From Aplectana chamaeleonis (taxonomy: Eukaryota; Nematoda; Chromadorea; Rhabditida; Cosmocercidae), in contig JAPDOI010001567.1 of the NCBI GenBank assembly GCA_029168955.1, forward strand, positions 100,180 to 164,179: a DNA stretch of 64,000 bases. The letters are read 5' to 3'. This document shows, piece after piece, positions 1 through 11,660 of the stretch (positions are counted from its first letter, which is position 1; each line of letters opens with the position of its first letter). The position numbers and the translations under genes are program-made. The notes beneath the pieces are model-generated. The model saw nothing but the letters and a program-made list of their open reading frames with translations. It was not told where the DNA came from and did not search any database.

Positions 1-213
1 AACAGTTAACTAACGATGACGAAGTCAAAATGGCTTTAGAAGAACACTTCGACTCGAAACAGCCAGAGTACTACGCGTCGAGAATTCATGCTCAATCGGT
101 GGCGAAGGATCCTTGAATGTGATGTAAAATATTTTGTTGGGTGGGCTTGTTTGTTTTTGAAATAAATCTTTATTATTCAAAGTCGTGAAAAGTCCGGAAA
201 CTTATCAACCTAA
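1..213 (+). mobile_element. 3' end of a mariner-like transposon, decayed
   Basis: Reading from base 3, about 38 codons (QLTNDDEVKMALEEHF, then SKQPEYYASRIHA) resemble the extreme C-terminus of mariner transposases, where an acidic DDEV-type segment is followed by a short helix and an RW motif. The frame closes at about 114. The RW-containing tail (NRWRRILE) continues in frame 1 to a stop at about 169, so there is a frameshift near 90. From about 182 to 213 a sequence ending CAACCTAA followed by TA looks like a mariner terminal repeat next to a TA target site. The catalytic domain lies outside the window. Family assignment rests on motif resemblance only. Confidence 0.55.
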
Positions 214-2373
214 TATTTGAGCAATATGTAGTTCGTCAAGGTTGTACTTAAATAGATAAATTTTGCTGGAGACGAAATAAACAATGTTTGTTCAATCTGA
301 AGTCAGCTTTTTCAACAATGATTTTTCCATATTCGCGGTTTTTTTTTTGCAAAAAATTAGTTTCGGGATGATTTCGCCATACGACTTTCGATCTTGAACA
401 AATTCAAGTCTAAGGTGACCTGGATTACGTTTCAGCTAAATCCATTTATAAAATCGCTATTTCAAAATCCGTAGAAATTTGGGCGTAAGGAGTTTCCAAT
501 TTTCACATATGCGTGTAATTCTGCTTACGGTATGTTTGTCTTCGCGCATGCTCGAAAACCTTGGATTTTGGATTTTTTCACAAACAAGCAGTGCCTGTCA
601 AAAGTGTGTAACCACTCATTGTTTAGAGATACTGTTTCAAAACTATCTCGGCCGGGACTAAGCAGAACTCGATAAAACTTCAATATGCTATAGAGCATCA
701 CATACCTTGCCTTTCAAATACAGGATTGAGATTTAAAAGCGCAGTTTTTGACTACAGAAATTATTCAGATTTTCCAAAACGAAAAATTACAAGCTGTAAC
801 ACTTTTTGTCAATCAGAAGAGCTTTAAGACCATCGTACAATATTGCGAAAAAATTTTTACAACATTTTTCTAAGAAAAAGAGATTGAGCAGGTTGGGGGG
901 GGGTGGTTTTTTTTAATTCGTCCGTTTGAGACTATCCGCCACAAATTTATTTCTAGGCGCGTATAGTATGGATTTTGACAATGTTCAACTGATATATGAA
1001 TGTTCCTCCTTTTTCAATCACTTAGAACTGATATTTTTCAGAGCTGAATTGCATAAATTCATTCCAAAATTTTTTTTTTAAAAATACAGTAAAAATTACT
1101 CTCCCAATGCTATAAATATCAATATTTCAATTTCTCTAAAATACAATTTTCCGACCTATTGACTTTCGACTATACCAGAACCGAACAAGAAGAAATGATC
1201 TCTGAAGAATACTTCTTTAAAAGCTACAAGTGAACAATGAAGGAAGTGATATAGAACCACTTTCAAGCAGCGTTTCGTGTTCACGGGAACAGAATGGGGG
1301 TCATTTTCATGATCGGAATTTAAGAAATTTCTTTCATTTCCAATTCGACACCCCTAGAATTCCACGACAGAAGAATACTGGAAATGGTATTTAAAAACTA
1401 ATGATAATGAATCGGAAAAAGTTGAAAATGGACGTAAATCTCAGACTGAAACCCAACACATCTATTCAAAAAATTAGAAGGTTTCATGTAAACGATTTCA
1501 GCAGCAGAGGTGTCTGAAAATTATGCCCACTCAAGTATGCAGTACGTCCGTTTTTCATCAAAAGGAACACAAGAACGAGAATTGATACCGAATGCCAATA
1601 TAGTTAAGTCAGTGTGCACCCACTGCCTTCGAAACTTTCTCTTAAAGAATGTAAAACAAATATCTCTCGCGCACGAAAACTACTATGAGCGGCTTAAGTT
1701 AACAGTTAACTCTTGTTATGAACAGCATAAGTCAATCGCCCAAGACGCAGTTAATAAGAAGGCTGTTTGGTATAAACCATTGTAACCTATCATAGAAAAA
1801 TATTTCTCCACAGCAGCTCTTGCCTCTCAAATGAATCATCAATGACTAGACGAAATGTAAATGTTTCCCCGTGGGTCAATATATATCATAGATATATTGC
1901 GGCTCTTCTGAAACCGCGGTAAACCTCTGAGGATACATTGAAAATTGATGTAACCCGCGAATTCATTACTTTTTCTAGACTTTTAAATGATGCAGTCTAG
2001 AAAGAAAATGCACGGAAGCAACCATGTGGCGTTCATCAAAACAAGCAAGAAGAGAGAATTCAGTGCACGGCTAAGGGCACTTGTGTAATTTCTCAACAAG
2101 TGGCGAAGAGAGTCGTGTTAATCATAGCTTAAAAATGAAACTTCTGGACGAGGATCATAGGAATGTCGGGCATAAAACGGAAATTTGCGAAGTGGATCGA
2201 AGAAAAAATTCCGAAATTAATGTTCAGTAAGGGTATATTAGCTCTAGCGAGCTCCCACAAGTGTGTATAGAAGCCAAAAGATTCCTCTTCTCCTAATACA
2301 ATAGACGTCCGCAATCGCTCACAATGGAATGTTTTGAGAAGTCAATACTCCTACCCGCTAATAGAGTTAGCCG
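214..2373. other. AT-rich stretch, no supported gene
   Basis: I see no convincing exon, transposon terminus or RNA gene here. A 91-codon open frame at 1510-1785 on the plus strand begins just after a CAGCAG stretch and has a balanced composition with several Cys and His, but I recognise no family and no splice structure. It may be chance. The stretch lies downstream of the last recognised LRRC59 exon and could hold that gene's final exon or 3' UTR. Confidence 0.3.
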
Positions 2374-2576
2374 TTATCGTCTGTTCGACAATACTGATAA
2401 TAAGAACAATGTTTGCGCAAGCTTACATATGTTACGGACTGTAATCAGCAATGAGAAAGGGAACGCTGCCCTTTGCAATAGAAGGATATATCCCTGGCAA
2501 GACATTTTGCGACTGAAAAGACCACGATAACTTTTGAGAAAGATCCAAATGAGAGCGACAAGACACACGGCTAGCT
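2374..2576 (-). CDS. Tentative membrane-anchor exon of LRRC59
   Basis: This minus-strand open frame begins after an AG at 2578-2577 and joins exon 6 of LRRC59 in the right phase (one base carried over, giving Glu). It starts ELAVCLVALIWIFLKSYRG, a short hydrophobic helix followed by basic residues, where vertebrate LRRC59 has its single C-terminal transmembrane helix. The frame stays open to a stop at 2374, or could be spliced at a GTAAGC donor ending the exon at 2427. The sequence after the helix contains a second hydrophobic run that the human protein lacks, so this could be chance. Only phase, order and hydrophobicity support it. Confidence 0.3.
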
Positions 2577-2788
2577 CTCTGACCACACAATGTGCTACAT
2601 ATGCTACTTGAACGCTAGTACTAAGTGCGTCGCATATGAGGATATCGATTTCGGGAAGGAAATTGCAGCTGAACATGCCATGACATTCACAGACGCTTAA
2701 TGAAAATAAACTGAGAGACAGCCGGCTTTTCAAATAACGCAGCGTCTGAAGGCTACTTGAAGAGGAAAAAATATAGTGGAAAACGAAC

Positions 2789-2918
2789 CATTCAACTTTG
2801 ACGCCATATTTGTGTCCTCCTTTTTATTGTGGTGCTTCTTCTTATGCTTGTGATTCGGTTCCTTTGTCTCTCCTTTCGCTTCTTGAATCTTTTCATGAAC
2901 TTTCTGCTGCTTCTGCAT
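2789..2918 (-). CDS. LRRC59: LRRC59 exon 6: charged coiled-coil and basic region
   Basis: A TTTCAG acceptor precedes ATGCAGAAGCAG, and the exon reads MQKQQKVHEKIQEAKGETKE followed by a His/Lys-rich stretch and then NKKEDTNMASKLN, ending at a GTTCGT donor. The phase (0 in, 1 out) matches exon 5, which ends ...TAHNLQ. In vertebrate LRRC59 the leucine-rich repeats are followed by a cytosolic Glu/Lys/Arg-rich coiled coil and a basic segment before the membrane anchor. This exon has that character but is shorter than the human region. It is about 11 kb from exon 5, across an intron that carries an RTE retrotransposon. The ATG at its start is internal and is not the protein start. Confidence 0.6.
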
Positions 2919-3260
2919 CTGAAATTTCCAGCTCAGACTTGGGCAACGATGAAAAACTGCTACATGCTATAAAATAGGGAAATGAGGCAGCAATAATAAC
3001 TACGAAAACACCAATGCTCAAAAATCAATACGTAAACGCTCCCTCCCATTTCCCGGCCAAAACCTCAAATATGACAAGCTCTAGTATCAAGTGTACATGT
3101 AGTATCGTTCTCGAAATTTCGCTTGCATCATTTTACTTCCCATGATTACAAAAAGGAAACTGGCACTATAGTGATTGCTAATACATATTACGTAGCGGCG
3201 CAAGTTGTCCGGCATTCGGCTTTGTAGATTTTTGAAGTTTCCGCGTTGCTATTTTGCCTA

Positions 3261-4340
3261 ACAAGGGAAGTGTATTGAGTGGTAAACCCATCTGCAAAAA
3301 CGACCAGTATCGTCAGTATCTCTTCTGGCTCAATAGTAAAAATGCGCAGTATCCCGCCTCAAGCTGCAGGTTCAAACAAGTGATGAGCATTTTTCGAGCT
3401 TCGCGAAAAGGCAAGGGTGTCCCATCAGGCATTTTTTGGGAGTTCTGAAAAATTTTCTCGGATTTGGCCCAAAACTTGTGTTTAGGGGTAATCTAGGGTG
3501 GTGAACACGAATCTGGAGTCTATTTGTCGAAATTTTGAGGTTTACTGTAGGTTACGGTAGGTAACATGTCATTTAGGGGGCAAAACCTACCTTAGTATTT
3601 TGGAAATCGACAAATTGACGTTAAAATCGTATTCTCCACCTCTAATAACCCCAGTATACAAATTTTGAGTAAAATCTGAGATTTTGACCAAACTACCGTA
3701 TACCCACCGTAATTTGCAAAAAAAAACGATCAACGGACTCCAGATTCGTATTCAGCACTCCAAAAGACTCCCGGAGAAACAATCTGAGCAATATCTACCG
3801 TAGCACTCCGAAAATCTCGAAAGTGACGTTTTTCCCTCGAAATTTTCCCCGGTTGGGAACCTTCAAACGAAATTAGCCGAATACTTTGGAAAATCGACTA
3901 ACAAACCACAGATTCGTGATCAGCGCCCCAAAAAAACCCTCTGAGAGAATTTTAAGTCAAATCTGGAACTTTTTTCTTAAACGCTTCCAGAGTTCCAGAG
4001 CCCTCCATCGGTAGAAATAAACGCCCAACCGAAAATCCGTAAAGTCCAAAACGCTGTCAGTCTGGACAAAGTATGGAAAATGCGCCTTCACCCAAATTTT
4101 TCCCAGGGGTATGTTTTAAGCGCTGAACACATTTTTGAGGCCCGTTTGCTAATTTTCGAAAGATTAATGCCCTTTTTAGAGGGTACAAAATGCACAAAAA
4201 CTACCTTTTTAGGCTTGTAACTTCTTGGAACCTGCGGCTCGGGGCGGGATACTGCGCAGTTTTACTATTGGGCCACTAGAGATACTAACGATACTAGTCG
4301 TTTTGGCAGATGCGTTTACCACTCTAAACACTTCCCTTGT
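3261..4340. mobile_element. 1.08-kb TIR element, family N1, copy 1
   Basis: The ends ACAAGGGAAG (3261) and CTTCCCTTGT (4340) are inverted. The inversion extends inward for roughly 110 bp, including a motif shared in opposite orientation near 3355 (CAGTATCCCGCC) and 4245 (GGCGGGATACTG). The interior repeats short phrases such as TTACGGTAGGT and CACGAATCTG, and has no transposase frame, so this is a non-autonomous DNA transposon. Relatives lie at about 14.3-15.6 kb, 39.9-41.2 kb and from 63.26 kb to the window end. It lies in intron 5 of LRRC59. I could not define a clear target-site duplication. Confidence 0.7.
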
Positions 4341-4744
4341 GTGATATACTTTTCTGAAGTGTAAATCATTTTCCAATCAACGTTTCTTTCCACTTCGAAC
4401 AGAACCTTGAGATTTCGGAATTATATGCTAAAAAAGCGAAATCTTCAGCACTGAGCATTTTTGAATGCTTCCGTTTGAATCCGTCCAAACCACAAGGCTG
4501 ACAAAAGGTATAGTGCACATATACTGTTCGAGGACTAAATGACAGCATGAAAGTAATTTCTCTACGGATTCTTGCTCCTTTGGAATTTTGTAACTTTGAA
4601 ATCGAGTATTATGGTCAAGATCTTACTCGACTGAATATTTTTCGGCAATTACCGGCCTTATTTTAAATGATAAAATCGTCATAAATCGAAATTTAGAGAA
4701 AATCTCGATAATTGTCAATTATTACGTTGGCGCCTAAGCTCTGG

Positions 4745-5665
4745 CGGTTCTTGAAAAACCATCTTTTCCTTTGCTTTGCTGCGCTCTTTTGGCTAAGTGT
4801 GATATAGCATTTGAAAGCGCATTTCTTCCTCTATCTAATTTTTTTGTCGCCTGTCGGAAAATTCATTCGCTTTTGAATTACACATTTACATTCAATGTGT
4901 GACCCAAGTACTGAATATTGAAAATGTTTATGCCGGTCTCCTATCGAAGTACCAAATCAGCTATGCGTGATTGTAAATCGATACAGCGGAGAAGTACATT
5001 ATAGTACTAAAACAGATTTGCGGGAGTCTCGAAGTAGGGTGTGTTTTGCATTTTTGGGAAATCTCAACTTCTGTATTTTTTCATGTATGCGAAGACTTTG
5101 AGGCGCTAAACTTCACAGTTAAGTGTTACGAAATCTATTACACAATCAAATATACTTATCTTATGACTTGTCGGCTATTTTCTCGGAATACGATTTTTTA
5201 TTCGTTTTTTTCGATGTTCGAAAAAAAAACAGCCGATAATTCACAAAAGAATTCTTTGATTGGGTAATACCTCGTTACACTTAACTGTGAAGCTTAGCGC
5301 CTTGAAGTCTTCGCATACAAGAAAAAATGCAGGAGTTGAAATTTTCCAAAAATGCAAAATTCACCCTATTGGAAGATTCCTGAAAATCAGTTTTACTACA
5401 ATAATGTACTTCTCCATGGTATGAAATGTTCAATCGCGCGTATCTGATTTGGTGCTTTGATAGGAGGCCTGCACAAACGTTTTTTAAATCTTCAGTACTT
5501 GAACCACACAATGGAAGCGAATGTGTAACTCAAAAGCGAATGGGTTTTCCGACTGGCGACAAAGAGAACTTGAGAGAGGAAAAAATGCGCTTCCAAATCC
5601 GATACCACACTTAGGCAAAAGAGCGCAGCCATGCAAAGGAAAAAATGTTTTTTCGAGACCTGCAA
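4745..5665. repeat. Long foldback (inverted-repeat) element
   Basis: The arms 4745-5130 and about 5275-5665 are inverted copies of each other with scattered mismatches. For example GAAGACTTTGAGGCGCTAAA near 5090 pairs with TTAGCGCCTTGAAGTCTTC near 5290, and the ends around TTTGGCTAAGTGTG (4790) pair with CACACTTAGGCAAAAG (5610). A spacer of about 145 bp separates them. There is no coding potential. Transcription through LRRC59 intron 5 would give a hairpin with arms of nearly 400 bp. A foldback transposon or an old inverted duplication are both possible. Confidence 0.75.
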
Positions 5666-5675
5666 AACTTATGCA

Positions 5676-5890
<215 letters not shown>

Positions 5891-6215
5891 TTATATAATT
5901 ACTGAACAGGAAGGAGAAAAGGATTGAAACTGAAGGAAATGGAAGATGGTAAGGTAGTCTATGCTGTGTGTACCCATTTTAGAAATTTGATGTAAATAAA
6001 AGGGGGTGTGTATACAAGTCTGTTGGTACCTGCTCGTTGGTGCCCCTGCTTCTACTGAACCCAGCAGACGTCTGAGTGTACACAGGGAACGTTCGAGCAA
6101 TATATCGTGCACAACTATATCGCGAAAGTATCCCGTACATTGCATGAAGGAGTCGCCGTCCGGCACACTAGGGCCTCTGGTCCATAAAACCTTAGCATCC
6201 GTACCTAGGGAGTTC

Positions 6216-7077
6216 ATGGAGTCTTTGGCCACAAGCCACAATTTCGCCACCCTGAACTGTCGATCGCTGTCGAGTGATATCCAAAAAACTGCGCTATCCA
6301 GACTTCTGAGCTATTTCCATGCACCGTTTGCTGCTTTGCAGGAAACCCGCCTCAAGGATAGACCCGTCATCAGCGTCGGAGAGTAAACCATCTACTGCGG
6401 TAACGCTGACGATAGGAGAGTGGGAGGCTGTGCAATAGCTGTAAGGAAGAATTTCAATGGTATGGTCAAGGAGTTCGGCTCAACGTCGTGTAGGAATGCA
6501 TTTGTGCGACTGCGGGATCACAGAGGATTCAATCTGTGGATAGCGAGTGCTCATGCGCCCACTGAAACCGCCGAAGACAAATTCGAAGGATGCGTTTTAT
6601 GAGGAACTAAATACGTTGCTGGCCAGGATACCTTGTCAACATGCTGTTGCCGTGGGGATTGACGCAAATGCGAAGATGGGACTTGATCAGGAATCCGAAG
6701 TACTCGGTAAATGGTTCTACCCAGTGTAGCAAACTTCGGACAATGGCTACCGCTTTGTCGACTTTTGTGAACGCAGTGGTTTGATTATTGCATCGACATT
6801 CAAGAGGAATCATCGCCGCCATCAGCTCACGTGGCAGGGACCAACCCAGCTATCTCCAGAAGAGCAACGGAAGCGGAAGATGACAACTTTGAAACTACAG
6901 CTTGACTATGTCCTGACGAGGAATATTCCAGTATCGGACATTCGAAGATCTAGAGCTGTGTGGGATGTCGCATTCGATTCGGATCACCGTCCTGTTCTGT
7001 TGAACTTCACTGTGAGGATTCATAAGAGGAAGCGAAGAGCTCAGCGTCTCCAGAGGATTGACACGACAAGTCTCTGA
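6216..7077 (+). pseudogene. RTE endonuclease domain, inactivated
   Basis: Apurinic/apyrimidinic-type endonuclease that would nick target DNA for target-primed reverse transcription. Visible motifs are ATLNCRSL (N-terminal Asn motif), LQETRLKD (catalytic Glu), SAHAPTET, the GIDANAKMG box, the HQLTWQGP segment, LDYVLTRN and SDHRPVLL (terminal Asp-His). In-frame stops at 6384, 6727 and 7075 and a one-base insertion at about 6580 split the domain over at least four frames. Copy 2 at 47827 reads through each of these points, so the copy 1 differences are later mutations. Confidence 0.85.
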
Positions 7078-7299
7078 GATGAAGAGTGCAGAAGGAATTT
7101 TCGACAACGCGTTTCTATTCACATCGGAGTACGGACTAAGAAGAAACTTTGCGACGCGGATTCTTTTGTCAAGTGCATCCAGGACGCTTCGAAAGAAGCA
7201 CTCCCGGTTGTACAGCCTAAGAAGAAGTTTGCCTACGTCTCAGAAGAAACAACATCTACCTACAACAGAGTATGTGCTCTCCGAACTGCAGGAAACTTC

Positions 7300-9237
7300 G
7301 TGGAGGAGAAGCGTCTGAGGAGGAAGTTGCGTCGGCAGCTTCAAAGTGACCGCGAACGAGAGTGGACGTGTAGAGCTAAGAAGTTCGAGAAGGCTTGGGA
7401 GGAGAAGAATCCGAGGAAAGCCTACACGTTGCTGCGACAGAATAGCGGGAAGATGAAGAGATGTTCTCCTGTCTTGAACACTACCCATGGAGTTGCAGTT
7501 GGTGATGCGACGCTGCCAATATGGAAGGATTACTTCAGTTCACTACTGAATCGTCGGGCGCCATCAGTACCTGAGCTCCCGCATGTTCAGAGAGCACATT
7601 ACGATGTCAGTGAGGAACCGCCGACTGAGTCTGAAGTTTTGGATTGTGTCCGGAAAATGAAGAATGGAAAGGCAGGTGGAGATGACAACATCACTGCTGA
7701 GATGCTGAAAGCTCTTCCTCCGTCTGGGATTCGTGAAATGACCAACACAATCCGTGATATATGGATGAGCAAAAGGATACCCGATTCGTGGAGACATGCG
7801 ATCATGGTACCTCTTCACAAGAAGCTATCCGTCACGGATCCTAAGAACTACAGAGGAATCTCTCTACTTCGTGTCATGTACAAGGTTTTAGAACGCATCA
7901 TTCTTGAGCGACTTATCAAACATCGTGAAGGAACGACCAGAGATGAGCAAGCCGGTTTTCGACCTGGAAGATCGACCATCGACCAAGTGTTCGTCGTGAG
8001 AAGAGTAATTGAATCGTGGCAGCTCTATTCGAAGCCATTACAGCTTGCTTTTTTAGACTTTGGAGCCGCGTTCGACTCTCCTCATCGAGATCGAATGCTC
8101 AATGCTCTGCGAGCAGATGGAGTCCCGGAAAAGTACGTTCGGTTAATCGAGGACATGAACAAAGGAACAACAGCAGCAGTTCGTACACCTGTCGGATTTA
8201 CGTCAGCTTTCGAGGTGAAAACAGGAGTAAGGCAAGGAGTCGTTGCAGGACCTTTTCTTTTCAACTTCGCCGTTGATGACATCATGCGTAGAGTTGCAGA
8301 ACAGTTTCTTGCGGATGTGATCCTAGCACCATCAGGACGCTCCCTTGTCGACCTGGAGTACGCCGACGACATCGTCTCATTCGCTGCAAACAACGCAAAA
8401 CTGCAGATTGTGAACCTCGTTTCGAAGTATGCCGCAGCCTATGGACTTCGTCTTCGTCCCGACAAATGCAAGCAGATGTGGGTCTCTCAGAGGCCTTCAA
8501 CGGAAGTTTGTGTGGACGGACAACGTATCGAACTGGTGGACGATTTCTGTTATTTGGGCTGTTTGCTGAAGAACGATGGTAGTTATGCAGCGGATATTCG
8601 ACAACGATGTGCGAAAGCTACGTCTGCATTCAATTCTCTAACCAAGTGTTTGTGGTCTACCACCATCGCGAAGGAAGTCAAGTTGCGCGTCTACCTATCC
8701 GCTATTCGCCCTATCATGATGTACGGATCGGAGACGTGGGCAGCACCGAAGACGCAGATGGAAAGGTTGGATTGCACGGAGAGGAAGCTTTTTAGGCGTT
8801 TGCTTGGATATTTCTGGCCGCGTGTATGCCATAACGAAGACCTTTACAAGGAAATCGACGTAGTACATGAACGCTTGACACGAGGGAGGTGCCAGCATCT
8901 CCTAACGCCATCTCAAGCAGCAATGGAAAGTCGACTTCGTTTGCTCGGGCATATACTAAGAAGAACGCCGGATCGTCTCGTGCAACACGCTTTAGGAATG
9001 CTTCCGAGTCCTGTCTGGAAATGGCCACCTGGGCGTAGGCGAAAGTTCTGGACGGATGTGGTTAAAGAGGATTTGAAGTCACTCGGCATCGAAAGACAGT
9101 TCAGGCGCGATGTTTCGTTTCGCAGGAAACGGAATAGCGACAGCTGGATGGAATGTGTTCAAATTGTGGCTGAAGACCGTGAAAAATGGACACGGCTGAC
9201 TACTAGGACGGCACACCTCGGTGAAGATGCGGAATGA
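7300..9237 (+). CDS. RTE reverse transcriptase ORF fragment, 645 codons
   Basis: Reverse transcriptase of RTE copy 1. In order: a basic linker (about residues 1-60); [24 protein letters not shown]; the catalytic [12 protein letters not shown] box; the [15 protein letters not shown] motif; and the [11 protein letters not shown] active site with YADD near residue 354. The C-terminal part includes YGSETWA and a final [14 protein letters not shown] segment typical of RTE proteins. The frame does not start at a recognised initiator. It should be continuous with the endonuclease upstream but is cut off by the mutations described there. The FGAAFD box has Gly where copy 2 has Glu (FEAAFD). Confidence 0.85.
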   Translation: MEEKRLRRKLRRQLQSDREREWTCRAKKFEKAWEEKNPRKAYTLLRQNSGKMKRCSPVLNTTHGVAVGDATLPIWKDYFSSLLNRRAPSVPELPHVQRAHYDVSEEPPTESEVLDCVRKMKNGKAGGDDNITAEMLKALPPSGIREMTNTIRDIWMSKRIPDSWRHAIMVPLHKKLSVTDPKNYRGISLLRVMYKVLERIILERLIKHREGTTRDEQAGFRPGRSTIDQVFVVRRVIESWQLYSKPLQLAFLDFGAAFDSPHRDRMLNALRADGVPEKYVRLIEDMNKGTTAAVRTPVGFTSAFEVKTGVRQGVVAGPFLFNFAVDDIMRRVAEQFLADVILAPSGRSLVDLEYADDIVSFAANNAKLQIVNLVSKYAAAYGLRLRPDKCKQMWVSQRPSTEVCVDGQRIELVDDFCYLGCLLKNDGSYAADIRQRCAKATSAFNSLTKCLWSTTIAKEVKLRVYLSAIRPIMMYGSETWAAPKTQMERLDCTERKLFRRLLGYFWPRVCHNEDLYKEIDVVHERLTRGRCQHLLTPSQAAMESRLRLLGHILRRTPDRLVQHALGMLPSPVWKWPPGRRRKFWTDVVKEDLKSLGIERQFRRDVSFRRKRNSDSWMECVQIVAEDREKWTRLTTRTAHLGEDAE

Positions 9238-9278
9238 ACGCGTCAGGCGAAAGCCAACCGATTAAGTCAAGTAGTCGA

Positions 9279-9745
<467 letters not shown>

Positions 9746-9914
9746 AATTTACATTGGTCCAAAGAAAGGAACGAAACCAGTGTAAATCACTAGGTGTGTT
9801 CTTGTTCTCTCACTTTTCACTATGAAATATTGCCTTTGTTTAGGTATGCTGTGAAGACGTGCAAGAATGATTGAATGGATGGATGGTTGTCAAGGAGGGC
9901 GTTTTATGGAAGGC

Positions 9915-10065
9915 TACATACAGACGGCAAGAATCGCATTGATACTTTGCGTTCCTTAGTGTGCGTTTGCGCGAACTCGATGCAAGTATGTTACAACGCA
10001 TGCATACTGAGTTTGCGCCAACACACAATAAGGAACGCAAAGTATCAACGAGATTCGTGCCAACT
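9915..10065. repeat. Hairpin MITE of the 'GCAAACTCGGTGC' family
   Basis: A palindromic repeat whose arms run TTGATACTTTGCGTTCCTTA ... and its inverse ending AAGTATCAACG, with a TATGTTACAACGCA centre. Relatives with the motif TTGGCGCAAACTCGGTGC lie at about 11.0-11.3, 30.15-30.27, 39.72-39.86 and 61.93-62.06 kb. No coding potential. Confidence 0.6.
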
Positions 10066-11354
10066 GAACGCGATGTGCTGGTTTGCGAACGACATGGGAG
10101 AGAGCACCTCTACCAAACCTCACGTCTCGTCCTCTACGACAAGTGATAGTTTATTTTGACAGAGTATCAATATTATTTTGATAAAAATGTTGTACGTATG
10201 TATATCAACATAATGTTTGCGTTGTATGTCGTCTGTGTATGTATGAAGAGTGTGATACAACAAAAATTTGAAGCACAACGACAACAAGGGAACCGTATCT
10301 ACAAATTTTGAATGTCATCGGAGTAGTTTTGATGCCGCTGCTCATCGAGCTGGATCAGTTGGAATCAACACGTCCTCTACGGTTTTCGCCAAGCCACTAT
10401 CTGCAGGATCGTTTGCCTCTTACTACACGGAAACGAGAAATAAATATGCAATGTCGTATTCACAATCAGAAAGCGAATAACAGCGTTACCATATCAAACC
10501 TCAGGAAATATCGCATCTACCGGAATGAGCGGAATTCCCAAACAAGAAGCTTTTGGTCCAATTACTATTAATTATGAAGAGCATTATGTAGTTCTCGTAT
10601 GAAAATACCAGTCATACTGTCGTATGCTCATTAGATTGAGGGTTGATCTTCCTAGATATTACTGCATCATTGGCAAGATTTTTTTTAATTGACTTCTAAA
10701 AACATCAGCACTGGAGTTCGACTACTCCCAGAAAGCAAATACTCGCACTGAGACAGTTGACTTGAATGAGACATTAACACTCCAATGAAGACTTCTGGAG
10801 AACACCACGAAAGGCCGCGAGCTACAGATATAGAGACTTAAAGACACAAATTGCTAGAGTGCTCAGAAATGACGAGCAATAATTGTAGATAAAGCGGCCA
10901 GCTATCATAATAACAAGCAAAAGGAGCGCTATCATAGCAAAGCAATCTGCATACATCACCGTAATCTGCATAATGATGAGCAATAAACAGTTGGCACAGA
11001 TCCCACTGACCGTTTTGATACCTTCTCGACGCTGTAATTTGCGTTGGCGCAAACTCGGTGTCCGCAAGTTATGCAACATGTGCAACGAAGTTTAGCTAAC
11101 ACGAACCACACCGTAAACAGGGAGCCAAAACGGTTAGTGAGATCTGCTCCGACTATATTCGGTAGTTGAATTAGTATGCATATATAATCGAGTAACCTAA
11201 ACTCTTCCCTCAGTTCCTGCACGGAATTGAGAATCACATGCGGTCGGCATAGACCCTAATAATACTTTGCGCTCCCCATTGAAGGTTGGCGCAAATTCGG
11301 CGCACCTATGTTATGGCAACGGACACGCGAGGATGTGATTGTACACGAGAATAT

Positions 11355-11500
11355 GTAGAGCCTAACTTGCTCGGATTAGTCCGGGCGGAGCAAGCAGCTG
11401 AGCTGTCGGTCATGGCGAAATAGAACTGTGATAAAGAAATTTAAACCCGATAAGTCTTACCTCGACCGTCTCAAAATGAGAGAGCAAGGCTATATGCAAT
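11355..11500. repeat. Dispersed repeat 'GCTCGGAT..GTCCGGGCGGAG', copy 1
   Basis: About 145 bp starting AGAGCCTAACTTGCTCGGAT and ending near GAGCAAGGCTATA. Further copies lie at about 57.17-57.32 kb (same orientation) and 26.33-26.47 kb (inverted). The ends are weakly complementary (AGCCTAGC / GGCTATA). The class is unknown, and it could be the non-tRNA part of a SINE because a tRNA-like block follows about 50 bp downstream here. Confidence 0.55.
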
Positions 11501-11541
11501 GAGAGATCAACAGAGACGATTGAATGAGACCTTTAGATGTG

Positions 11542-11660
11542 CCAGCCATGGCGCAGTGGCAGTGCGCGCCGTTACTAAGGGATGTGGGTAGCGAGTTCGA
11601 AGCATTGTCGCTGCCGTCGATTTTGCTGTTATGCAAAACACTCATATTCATCGGCATGTG
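11542..11660 (+). repeat. tRNA-derived SINE-like segment
   Basis: GCCATGGCGCAGTGGCAGTG contains a good RNA polymerase III A box (TGGCGCAGTGG, 11549-11559), and a B-box-like GAGTTCGAAGC lies about 34 bases further on. The spacing fits a tRNA-like promoter. The would-be anticodon and acceptor stems are poor, so this is a tRNA-derived SINE or tRNA relic rather than a working tRNA gene. It lies in LRRC59 intron 5. Confidence 0.45.

Larger units (their letters stand above)
5891..9278 (+). mobile_element. RTE-clade non-LTR retrotransposon, copy 1 (decayed)
   Basis: The element carries an untranslated leader, an apurinic-type endonuclease and a reverse transcriptase in the order expected for RTE. 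The leader (about 5891-6210) and coding sequence are nearly identical to copy 2 at 47.5-55.9 kb. It sits between two (TA)n tracts inside LRRC59 intron 5, antisense to the gene. The endonuclease part is broken by stops at about 6384, 6727 and 7075 and by a one-base insertion near 6580, all visible against copy 2. The reverse-transcriptase part is open from 7300 to 9237. The 3' end after the stop is short (GTCAGGCGAAAGCCAACCG, then a few bases) and runs straight into TA repeats, as is usual for RTE elements with simple-repeat tails. Confidence 0.9.

Noticed and set aside
2129..2314. 61-codon minus-strand frame as the last LRRC59 exon
   Set aside because: No acceptor in the required phase and no similarity to the luminal tail of LRRC59.
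11549..11625. Functional tRNA gene
   Set aside because: A and B boxes are present, but the acceptor and anticodon stems do not pair, so a SINE or tRNA relic is more likely.
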